Source: DASQPE01 sp041488455 (GTDB taxonomy: Bacteria > Gemmatimonadota > Gemmatimonadetes > Gemmatimonadales > GWC2-71-9). From it: a stretch of DNA of 16,880 bases. This document shows, piece after piece, positions 8,015 to 15,029 of the stretch. The first letter of the stretch is position 1. Every line of letters begins with the position of its first letter. The DNA is taken from contig JBGPPG010000071.1 in the NCBI GenBank assembly GCA_041488455.1, positions 1 through 16,880 of the forward strand, read 5' to 3'. A program made the position numbers and the translations under genes. A model generated the notes under the pieces. The model saw only the letters and a program-made list of their open reading frames with translations, did not search any database and had not been told where the DNA came from.

Positions 8015-8046
8015 TGTCTGGGCTGAACCCGAGCTGGGACGCATGA
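8014..8046 (+). CDS. Possible 10-codon coupling mini-ORF
   Basis: An ATG at 8014-8016 shares its A with the GT4 stop (TGATG) and opens a 10-codon frame reading MSGLNPSWDA. Its TGA (8044-8046) overlaps the deacetylase start codon in ATGA. A good ribosome site, GAGGGA at 8005-8010, precedes it, whereas the deacetylase's own start has only GGGA 3 nt away. The mini-ORF would carry ribosomes from one gene to the next. A functional peptide is not implied, and the layout may be accidental. Confidence 0.3.
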   Translation: MSGLNPSWDA

Positions 8047-9155
8047 TCGCGCACTCGACCCGGCTGCGCCGCTCATTCGAGAAGACCGCTCCGCAGTTCG
8101 CGGCGCTCGCCGCGCGTGCCCTGCCTCGATTCATTTACGCAGGCGACCGCCCCGACGTGATCCCCGTGTTCGTGTACCACGTGGTGGACCCCTCTTTCGA
8201 AGCGGACCTCCGGTACCTGGAGCGTGGCGGCTATCGCACGGCGGGGGCCCAGGAGCTTGCGGCGTACGCGCGCGGAGAGGTCGAGCCGGACGGACGAACC
8301 GTGGCGATGACGTTCGATGACGGGGACGAGTCACTCATACGGGTTGCGGTTCCGCTCCTCGAGCGCTACGGCTTCCGAGGTATCGCCTTCGTAGTGACCG
8401 CCATGGTCCCCGAGAGCAGCAGCCGGGGATTCGCGGGCTGGTCGGAATTGCGAGCTGCCGTGGCGCGCGGGGCTCTCGAGGTCGGCTCCCACAGCCTGTA
8501 CCACCACCAGGTTCCCGTTTCCCCGCATGTCGTGGGCTTTGTCGATTCCGAAACCGACACCAGTTTCACCGCCAATGTGCCGGTGCCACGGGTCCGCGGC
8601 GACGACCTCCCCGCCATTGGAACGCCCATCTTCCGGGGCCGTCCGCGATACACCGCGTCGGGCGCATTTCATCCTGACCTCGACGCGATCGAGCGGTGCC
8701 GACTCTTCGTTCGTGACCGAGGTGAGGACGTGCTTCGGCGGCCGTCGGGCGTTCGCGAGCTCCTGAGACTCGTCCCGCGCGCCGGGTCCCGCGAGACCCG
8801 GCAGGCCGCGGATCAGGCGGTGGAAGCCGACATGCGCGCGTCCATCAATCGAGTCGGCACCGAGTGCCCCAACGCCGCCGCCCGCCACCTGTGCTTCCCG
8901 TGGTACGCGCGGAACCAGAGGGCGGAGGTGCTGGCCGAACGGGCAGGTGCGACGCTGCTCCTGGGAGGCTACCACCCGACGCGCCAGCGCGATCGCGCCC
9001 CGTTGCTGCAGCGCCTCTCAGGGGACCTCCTGCGGCGCCTGCCAGGGCCGGATCGGCAGTCGCTGGTGAGCGTGCTGTGGCGCCGGGCTCAGTCCGGGAG
9101 CGCTCGGCACTTGTGGCCCAGCAAGGGCCCGGCTACGAGCTCAGCTGCCACCTGA
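8043..9155 (+). CDS. NodB-type polysaccharide deacetylase
   Basis: A 370-residue CE4 (NodB homology) protein. IPVFVYHVV (40-48) is the usual entry strand. TFDDGD (90-95) supplies the catalytic base Asp92 and metal ligand Asp93. SHSLYHH (149-155) gives His150 and His154, the other metal ligands. The third motif, normally R-x-P-Y/x-G, is represented by CFPWYARN (284-291). A region of about 120 residues between motifs 2 and 3, including IGTPIFRGRPRY, is much longer than the short segment usual in the family. No signal peptide or membrane helix is evident, so it may act in the cytoplasm. It would remove N- or O-acetyl groups from a sugar of the glycan or its lipid-linked precursor. It follows the GT4 gene by 28 bp and the last 20 residues are low complexity. 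Confidence 0.85.
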   Translation: MIAHSTRLRRSFEKTAPQFAALAARALPRFIYAGDRPDVIPVFVYHVVDPSFEADLRYLERGGYRTAGAQELAAYARGEVEPDGRTVAMTFDDGDESLIRVAVPLLERYGFRGIAFVVTAMVPESSSRGFAGWSELRAAVARGALEVGSHSLYHHQVPVSPHVVGFVDSETDTSFTANVPVPRVRGDDLPAIGTPIFRGRPRYTASGAFHPDLDAIERCRLFVRDRGEDVLRRPSGVRELLRLVPRAGSRETRQAADQAVEADMRASINRVGTECPNAAARHLCFPWYARNQRAEVLAERAGATLLLGGYHPTRQRDRAPLLQRLSGDLLRRLPGPDRQSLVSVLWRRAQSGSARHLWPSKGPATSSAAT

Positions 9156-9265
9156 GAGCGGCGTAGCGCTCCGGGGAATCCGCACCCTCAAGCCCGCCAT
9201 CGCCTCCCCGCCGCCAGCGCCACCTCGGGGCCTGCTCTCGGCCGCCACATGTGTCGCGCGCGCAC

Positions 9266-9271
9266 TATAAG
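9266..9271 (+). promoter_or_regulatory. Possible -10 element for the methyltransferase gene
   Basis: TATAAG matches TATAAT in five of six positions and lies 26 nt before the GTG start, inside the 142-bp gap after the deacetylase gene. No TTGACA-like -35 hexamer is found at 16-18 bp spacing. A separate promoter would explain why this gap is the longest between the five genes of this run. Confidence 0.25.
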
Positions 9272-9297
9272 TCGTGGGGACGCTTTAGAATTCCTGC

Positions 9298-10155
9298 GTG
9301 TCAACTATTGTTCCCGACAATCCGATCGAGAGTTACGCCGTGAGCCAGCCCTGGCAGCTCGAACTCTACCGCCGCTCGCTCAAGAAGAAAGAAACGATGC
9401 GGGCGCTGCTCGGCCACCTTCCCCCGGTTCAGGGGCGCCTTTGCCTCGAGCTCGGGTGTGCCACCGGGCTCACGTCCCATTTCCTCCGGCAGCGCGGCGG
9501 CACCTGGGTGAGCTGCGACTTCGAGCGCGACCACGTCCGGTCGGCCCGCCAGCTGGTCCGCGACCGCGTCGTCCAGACCGGCGAGACCGAAGTGCCGTTC
9601 AAGACCGGGGCCTTCGACGTCGTGGTCGCCATCAACTTTCTCGAGCATATCGAGAACGACGAGCCGTACGTCCGCGAGATGGTACGCGTGCTCAAGCCCG
9701 GCGGCGACTTCCTGCTCATGGCTCCCAAGGGGGAAAAGCGCCGGCTGGGGTACGCGGTGAAGCGGCGGCTCGGGTTCACGGCGGATCAGGAGGGATTCGG
9801 ACATGCGCGCGACGGCTATCCACCCGCGGCCGCGCGCGCGCTGCTCGAGCGCCACGGCATCCGCGTCGCGGGCACAGCCGACTACTGCCGGTTCTTCACC
9901 GAATTTCTCGAGGATCTGCTGAACTACGCCTACCACCGGAAGGCGATGAAGGCGAAGGACCCCGGACAGCAGGACTTCCACGGCGACACGGCTCCAATGT
10001 CCGGCGACGCGCTCAACAAAGTCGGCACGGCGTATAAGGTGTACTCCGCCATCTATCCCGCGCTCCGCGGCTGGACGCTGCTCGACAAGCTCATCCCGTT
10101 CAATCCCGGTTACATGATGGTCGCCTGGGGGACGAAGGCGGCCGATGCGGCGTGA
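9298..10155 (+). CDS. Class I SAM-dependent methyltransferase
   Basis: A 285-residue protein with the Rossmann-like SAM fold. LELGCATG (50-57) is motif I, and VSCDFERDHVRSAR follows with the acidic residue that contacts the SAM ribose. FDVVVAINFLEHIEN (106-120) is the motif IV/post-IV region typical of Methyltransf_11/25 proteins, and VRVLKPGGDFLLMAPKG (129-145) is the next strand. A C-terminal addition of about 110 residues may bind the acceptor. The GTG start lacks a strong ribosome site, but it is kept because residues 1-33 look family-like. Its end overlaps the GlpD-like gene by 11 bp. It may methylate a sugar hydroxyl, a lipid carrier or a small molecule; the substrate cannot be inferred. 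Confidence 0.88.
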   Translation: MSTIVPDNPIESYAVSQPWQLELYRRSLKKKETMRALLGHLPPVQGRLCLELGCATGLTSHFLRQRGGTWVSCDFERDHVRSARQLVRDRVVQTGETEVPFKTGAFDVVVAINFLEHIENDEPYVREMVRVLKPGGDFLLMAPKGEKRRLGYAVKRRLGFTADQEGFGHARDGYPPAAARALLERHGIRVAGTADYCRFFTEFLEDLLNYAYHRKAMKAKDPGQQDFHGDTAPMSGDALNKVGTAYKVYSAIYPALRGWTLLDKLIPFNPGYMMVAWGTKAADAA

Positions 10156-11821
10156 CCTCGGCCGCCTCGCGGACACGGAGTTCGATGTCGTCGTGATCGG
10201 CGGGGGAGTGGCCGGGGCGGCGATTGCATGGGACGGGGCGCTCCGGGGGCTCTCGGTGGCCCTGCTCGAGCGGACCGACTTCTGCGCCGAAACCTCGGCC
10301 TGGTCGCTCAAGGTGGTGCATGGCGGGATCCGCTACCTCCAGCATCTGGACTTCAAGCGCGTCCGTGAGTCCTGCCGCGAGCGCTCCGCCCTGCTCCGCA
10401 TCGCCCCCCATCTGGTGCACCCGATGCCGTTCGTCGTGCCGACCTACGGCCATTGGATGCAGGGAAGCGAAGCGCTGGGCGCGGCCTTCGTGTTGCTAAG
10501 CGCGGTGACCGCCGACAGGAACCGCGGCATCCCGGACCCCGAGCGGCGCATACCGGCCGGGCGCCTGGTCTCCCGCCGACAGCTGCTCGAGTGGTTCCCA
10601 CACCTGGATTCGACCAACCCGGTCGGCGCCGGCGTGTTCTGCGACGGCCAGATGTACAACCCGCCGCGCCTGGTGTGGGAGTTCGTCCGCTCCGCCGGAG
10701 AACGGGGCGCCGTGGCCGCGAACCATTGCGAAGTGACCGGGCTGCTGCGCCAGGGGGACCGCGTCACCGGCGTCCGGGTAACCGACCGGACGGGCGGCGG
10801 GGACTTCGATGTTCGCGGCCGCGTGGTGGTCAATGCGTCGGGCCCGTTCGCCGAGCAGCTCTACCTGAATCAGGGTCTGCGACCCGAGCGGAGGATTCCC
10901 CTCTCCCGGGACATGGCGGTCGTGATCGGACGCCCGCTGGTCACCGGGCGCGCCTTGGCGGCGCAGACCAAGTACAAGGATCCCGACGCGGTGCTGAGCC
11001 GGGGCAACCGCCACGTGTTCCTGGTGCCGTGGCGAGACCGCACGCTGATCGGCGTCAACAGCCGGGTCTGGCCCGGCGATCCTTACGCGCTTGAGGTCAC
11101 GGAGGCCGAGGTGGCGGACTTCGTGGACGAGATCCGGTCCGCCGTCCCCGAGTTCGGCGTCACGCTCGACGACGTGACCATGGTGTACGCAGGCCTTCTG
11201 CCCTTCGGCCAGAACGACGCGGGAGCTGTGGACCTGAGCTTCGGCAAGCGGTCTCACCTCATCGATCACGAGGCCGCCGACGGGATCAAGAACCTGGTGA
11301 GTGCGATCAGCATCCGGTTTACCACTGCGCGGGGGCTGGCCGAGCAGGCGATTGACCTCGCCGTGCAAAAGCTGGGCAAGGCGCCGGCCGTGTGCCGAAC
11401 GGAGGACACGCCGCTCCACGGTGCCCGGTTTGACCGCTTCGCCGGGCTGGTGCGGGATGTGCAGATAGCGGTCGGGGCGGCCGGGGACGATCCGGTCCCC
11501 CCTCATCTGGCCCACAACCATGGAAGCGCGTACCCAGCCGTGCTGCGGGCGGCCGACGCGATGCCGGCCGGGCGTGAGCGGATCGCCGGGACCGACACGA
11601 TCCGGGCCGAAGTGATCCATGCGGTAAGAGAGGAGATGGCGCTCACTCTTGCGGACTGCGTGTTCCGACGCACCGATCTCGGCACCGGCGGGAATCCGGG
11701 AGCCGAGGCGTTGGCCCAGACGGCGGATCTCATGGCCGCCGAGCTGGGCTGGACGGCGGAGCGCCGGGTGCGAGAGCTGGCTGAGGTCCGAGGCCGTTAC
11801 CCCGGTTGGAGCGCCGGCTAG
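10145..11821 (+). CDS. GlpD-like FAD-dependent glycerol-3-phosphate dehydrogenase/oxidase
   Basis: A 558-residue protein of the GlpD/DAO family. VVVIGGGVAG (15-24) is the FAD Rossmann motif and LKVVHGGIRYLQ (55-66) is the GlpD signature around the flavin. The C-terminal DAO_C domain is recognisable by LHGARFDRFAGLVRD and by REEMALTLADCVFRRTDLG. GlpD oxidises sn-glycerol-3-phosphate to dihydroxyacetone phosphate and passes electrons to quinone at the inner membrane. The late FAD-contact segment, usually GGK-x-TT or GVKYTT, reads SIRFTT (389-394) with Arg391 for Lys, so the protein is somewhat diverged. The ATG start follows GAAGG (6-nt spacing) within the methyltransferase gene and overlaps that gene by 11 bp, implying coupled translation. 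True GlpD activity is likely but unproven; a related phosphorylated polyol is possible. Confidence 0.85.
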   Translation: MRRDLGRLADTEFDVVVIGGGVAGAAIAWDGALRGLSVALLERTDFCAETSAWSLKVVHGGIRYLQHLDFKRVRESCRERSALLRIAPHLVHPMPFVVPTYGHWMQGSEALGAAFVLLSAVTADRNRGIPDPERRIPAGRLVSRRQLLEWFPHLDSTNPVGAGVFCDGQMYNPPRLVWEFVRSAGERGAVAANHCEVTGLLRQGDRVTGVRVTDRTGGGDFDVRGRVVVNASGPFAEQLYLNQGLRPERRIPLSRDMAVVIGRPLVTGRALAAQTKYKDPDAVLSRGNRHVFLVPWRDRTLIGVNSRVWPGDPYALEVTEAEVADFVDEIRSAVPEFGVTLDDVTMVYAGLLPFGQNDAGAVDLSFGKRSHLIDHEAADGIKNLVSAISIRFTTARGLAEQAIDLAVQKLGKAPAVCRTEDTPLHGARFDRFAGLVRDVQIAVGAAGDDPVPPHLAHNHGSAYPAVLRAADAMPAGRERIAGTDTIRAEVIHAVREEMALTLADCVFRRTDLGTGGNPGAEALAQTADLMAAELGWTAERRVRELAEVRGRYPGWSAG

Positions 11822-11830
11822 AGGTTCGGC

Positions 11831-13864
11831 ATGACGTCGCCGAGCGTCCCGGGGCCGGCCGGACACGACCGGTTCTACCTGGACCAGCTCGACGTCCTGC
11901 GCGGCCTGGCGGTGCTGGGCGTCGTGGCATTTCATGCGCAGCTCCCCTGGAGCTCCGGCGGCTTCATCGGAGTCGACGTCTTCTTCGTTCTCTCCGGATT
12001 CCTGATCACGCGGTTGCTCGCGGTCGAGCTCGAGAACACGGGCAAGATCGGATGGCGGGCTTTCGAGGCCAAGCGGGTACGGCGGCTCTGGCCGGCGCTG
12101 GCGCTCGTCGTCGTCGCCACGGTCGCCGTGGGCATGCTCGTGTGGTCGCCCCTGGAGTGGCGGGGGCTCATGCGCGACGCCGCTGCCGGAGCCGGGTACG
12201 TGGCGAACATCGCTTTCGCCCAGCGGGACGTCGGCTATTTCGACCAGCCGCTCGAAGAGAGTCCGTACCTCCACCTCTGGAGCCTGGGAGTGGAGGAGCA
12301 GTTCTACGTCGTCTGGCCGCTGCTCCTGCTCGGGGCCGCCTGGCTCGCGCGACGCCTGCGCCTCAACGGCCAGCGCACGCTGGCAGCAATGATCGCGGGC
12401 CTGGGGACTCTCTCGCTCGTCCTCATGATCTCGCTCGTCCACCACCGCAATCCGCACGTGTTCTTCCTGACCCCGGCTCGTCTGTGGGAGCTGGCCGCCG
12501 GCGGACTCATCGGCCTCCGGGCCGTCTCCGCACCGACCGCCGGGCCGCCCTGGAAGGGGCGCCTCTACGTCGCCCTCGGCCTCGTACCGTTCGTCGGTAT
12601 GCTCCTCTTTCCGGGGCTCCGCGCGGCCGAGCCCCTTCTGGAGACCATTGCCCCGGTCATCGGCACGGCGCTGCTGCTCGAGGGGATCCGCTTGGGCTCG
12701 CGTCTGCCCATGCCCGCGGCGGTGGCGGGTGTCCTCGCGTGGATCGGATGGTACTCGTACGGATGGTACCTCTGGCACTGGCCGCTCGTGGCTGCGGCGA
12801 AGGCCTGGTCGCACACCGACGACCGGCGGTACCTGCTGGCCGCGAGCGCGCTGGCTCTCGTCGCCGCAGTGGCGAGCAAGCGCTGGCTCGAGGACCCGAT
12901 CCGTTTCCGCAAGGACGGCTCGCCGCTGGGCCGAGTGCCCACGTGGGGGGTCATCGTCGGGGCGATCGGGGTGGTCGCCGGCGCGCTGGCGGCGAACCGG
13001 CTACTGCGGCACGTCGCGTTCGAGAACCCGCGAGTCCGGGCGCTGGCCGACGTGCAGGCTGATCTTGACGGGCACGGCATCATGGCGCGATGCCCGAACA
13101 GTCCGTACAACGAGGGCTGCTTCCTCGGCGACACATCGTCCAGGCGGGTACTGGTCGTGGCGGGCGACTCACATGCGGCACAGTGGCTGCCAGCCCTCGA
13201 TTCCGCGGGACGGATTCTGGGTGTGAAGGTGGTGCCGCACGTACGACCGGCGTGCCCGCCGCAGCCCCTCCGCCTGTGGCACGAGCCTGATGCGAGCGGG
13301 GACGAGAGCGAGGACGTCGACTGCGAGCGATACGAGCGGAAGCTCGTGAGCACCCTGGCCGCGTACGACGCCACGGCGCTCGTACTGGCCAGCGCCACGG
13401 GGGGCGAGCAGCGCATTCTCGGGACGCTCACGCCCGATCAGCAAAGCCAGGAGTGGGAGCAGAGCGTCGCCGGGCTGCTGAAGAGCATCCCGCCCAACGT
13501 GAAGATCATCATCACGGAGAAGTCGCCGCACCTCGGCTTCGATCCCGTGGATTGCCTGGCGCGCAGTGCATTCTGGGACACGGCGCCCACGTGTGATGCG
13601 ACGTACGCCGCAGCGACGCCGCTCGCCCTCCGTGACACTAGACTCGAAGCGGAGGCCGCCGGCAACGACGCCCGCGTGCGGATCTTCCCGACGATCGCGC
13701 CGCTCTGCCCCGGCGGATCCTGCCGGGCCATGAGCGGAGGGATGGTCGTCTTTCGCGACGAGGGACATCTCGCGCCACGCTATGCCGCGACGCAGGCGGG
13801 ACGCTGGATTCCGTACCTTCGCTGGGCGCTGGGTTTGGACTCGGTGGCTGGGGCGGGTCGTTAG
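11831..13864 (+). CDS. OafA-type membrane acyltransferase with C-terminal SGNH domain
   Basis: A 677-residue two-part protein. Residues 1 to about 390 form the acyltransferase-3 membrane domain with some ten helices. LRGLAVLGVVAFH contains the conserved His35, GGFIGVDVFFVLSGFLIT (43-60) is the signature loop, RRLWPAL (84-90) holds the Arg pair, and HLWSLGVEEQFY (148-159) is the second signature. The C-terminal domain is an SGNH hydrolase-like fold with GDSH (445-448, nucleophile Ser447) and DEGH (643-646), giving the Asp-His pair. Family members such as OafA use acyl-CoA from the cytoplasm to O-acetylate surface sugars, the SGNH domain delivering the acyl group outside. The gene starts 9 bp after the GlpD-like stop with GAGG 6 nt before ATG. 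Its stop overlaps the convergent amidohydrolase stop by 4 bp. Confidence 0.93.
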   Translation: MTSPSVPGPAGHDRFYLDQLDVLRGLAVLGVVAFHAQLPWSSGGFIGVDVFFVLSGFLITRLLAVELENTGKIGWRAFEAKRVRRLWPALALVVVATVAVGMLVWSPLEWRGLMRDAAAGAGYVANIAFAQRDVGYFDQPLEESPYLHLWSLGVEEQFYVVWPLLLLGAAWLARRLRLNGQRTLAAMIAGLGTLSLVLMISLVHHRNPHVFFLTPARLWELAAGGLIGLRAVSAPTAGPPWKGRLYVALGLVPFVGMLLFPGLRAAEPLLETIAPVIGTALLLEGIRLGSRLPMPAAVAGVLAWIGWYSYGWYLWHWPLVAAAKAWSHTDDRRYLLAASALALVAAVASKRWLEDPIRFRKDGSPLGRVPTWGVIVGAIGVVAGALAANRLLRHVAFENPRVRALADVQADLDGHGIMARCPNSPYNEGCFLGDTSSRRVLVVAGDSHAAQWLPALDSAGRILGVKVVPHVRPACPPQPLRLWHEPDASGDESEDVDCERYERKLVSTLAAYDATALVLASATGGEQRILGTLTPDQQSQEWEQSVAGLLKSIPPNVKIIITEKSPHLGFDPVDCLARSAFWDTAPTCDATYAAATPLALRDTRLEAEAAGNDARVRIFPTIAPLCPGGSCRAMSGGMVVFRDEGHLAPRYAATQAGRWIPYLRWALGLDSVAGAGR

Positions 13865-14922
13865 GTCGGGTGCGCCGCGGCCGGTTGCCGTGACTCCAGG
13901 TGCAGCAGGCGAATCGCGTTGCCAGCATAAAATTTCCTAAGCACGGAAGTGGGAAGGCGCAGCGTACCGCTCACGTAGGCCCACCAGCCGGCGAACTGGC
14001 CTTCCGTGCCCTGCGCTTCGCGCTGCACCGCGGCCGGAGCGAGACTGGCCTCCGGATCCGACGTCGAGCGGTCCGTCCCGAAAAGAATCCGGTCATGGTA
14101 CGTGAGGAAAAACCGGCGGACTCGCTCGACGGGCACTCGCTGCAGGTCACCGAGCCGCGCGGATACGTCCACGTTGAAATTGGGAAAGGAGTCGAGCCGC
14201 TGGCCGAGGCCGTCGAGATCGTCAGCCATGCTGCCGACGTGAGCGCCGATGACGGTGAGTCCGGGATTGCGGGCCAGCCAGCGATCACGCGCGGCGATGA
14301 CGTCCTCCCAGCGCGGCACCTCCGGATGCAGGTACGGGTAATGCTCGGGGTTGGTGCTGAAGTACTGATAGTGCGCGCTCTGCGGATCGAGCGGCCGCCA
14401 TCCGTCGCGGGGATCGGCGGTGTGGGCCAGCACGGGGATGTGGTGCAACGACAGATAGTCCCAGATCGGCTGCAGTCGCGGGTCGTCGATCTGCACGAAT
14501 CGGCCGGTCCTGTCCCGCACTTCGAGGCCAAGGTCCTTCCATACCTTGAGCATGACCGCGCCCTGGGCGAAATCGCCTTTCAGCTGCGCGATGGTGCGCT
14601 CGGCGAAATCGGGCCGATCTATCGCCGTGGGATCGAACGTCGTGGCCATCCAGAAGCGGTCGGGGGTGCTGCGCTGGAGCGCGACCACGTCCGCCCATCG
14701 GCGGCGCACGAGGCTGTCCGGCTCTCCCATGGTATAATTGAGAATTACCGCCCGCGCGTGCCATCGCTCGAGCAACGGCACCAGATACCCCCGCGGGGCG
14801 AAGTAGTGGGTGTGGACGTCGATCTTCTCGAACGCGTCCTGGCGGGGACCCGCCGCAGGCTTGTACGCCGTGCAGGCCACGAGCGACAGCAGACACAACG
14901 AAACGTAGCTGCCTGGTCTCAC
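13861..14922 (-). CDS. Amidohydrolase-superfamily TIM-barrel protein, predicted lipoprotein
   Basis: A 353-residue protein from the GTG at 14922-14920. Its N-terminus MRPGSYVSLCLLSLVAC ends in a lipobox (LVAC, Cys17), so it is probably exported and lipidated. The mature part matches the amidohydro_2 (ACMSD/decarboxylase-like) branch: IDVHTHYF gives the HxH metal ligands (His37, His39), VLAHTADP and VIGAHVGS give two further His residues, and LFGTDRS gives the active-site Asp. The frame stays open to a GTG at 15009, but that start would bury the signal peptide. The upstream sequence has only a weak GC-rich ribosome site. Members hydrolyse or decarboxylate small cyclic or aromatic compounds; the substrate is unknown. 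It stands alone on the minus strand and its TAA shares 4 bp with the acyltransferase TAG, so a glycan role is not implied. Confidence 0.82.
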   Translation of the reverse strand: MRPGSYVSLCLLSLVACTAYKPAAGPRQDAFEKIDVHTHYFAPRGYLVPLLERWHARAVILNYTMGEPDSLVRRRWADVVALQRSTPDRFWMATTFDPTAIDRPDFAERTIAQLKGDFAQGAVMLKVWKDLGLEVRDRTGRFVQIDDPRLQPIWDYLSLHHIPVLAHTADPRDGWRPLDPQSAHYQYFSTNPEHYPYLHPEVPRWEDVIAARDRWLARNPGLTVIGAHVGSMADDLDGLGQRLDSFPNFNVDVSARLGDLQRVPVERVRRFFLTYHDRILFGTDRSTSDPEASLAPAAVQREAQGTEGQFAGWWAYVSGTLRLPTSVLRKFYAGNAIRLLHLESRQPAAAHPT

Positions 14923-14950
14923 CGTTCGCCCGCCGGATGGAGGAGAACTC

Positions 14951-14986
14951 GGATGGGAATGCCAATCCGCGTCCAACCTAGGCTGG
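14951..14986. promoter_or_regulatory. Two neighbouring dyads in the divergent amidohydrolase / GT-C interval
   Basis: GGATGGGAATGCCAATCC (14951-14968) is an imperfect palindrome: GGAT-x-GG pairs with CC-x-ATCC. CCAACCTAGGCTGG (14973-14986) is a second, with one mismatched pair around CCTAGG. They lie between the GTG of the lipoprotein gene and the ATG of the GT-C gene, where an operator would be expected. No -10/-35 boxes are clear, and both repeats may be chance. Confidence 0.25.
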
Positions 14987-15029
14987 GGCAACACCCCTCG
15001 CAAACGCACCCCGCGTTGCGCGCAAGCGA

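Noticed and set aside
9156..9171. Hairpin GAGCG/CGCTC directly after the deacetylase stop, as a terminator
   Set aside because: The stem is only 5 bp and no T-run follows.
10496..12814. A 772-residue open frame on the minus strand
   Set aside because: It lies opposite the GlpD-like and acyltransferase genes, both with intact motifs; the translation is Arg/Pro/His-rich without domains. Long antisense frames are expected in such GC-rich DNA.
14923..15009. Longer start of the amidohydrolase
   Set aside because: It would place 29 polar residues before a well-formed lipoprotein signal; the GTG at 14922 gives a normal signal peptide.
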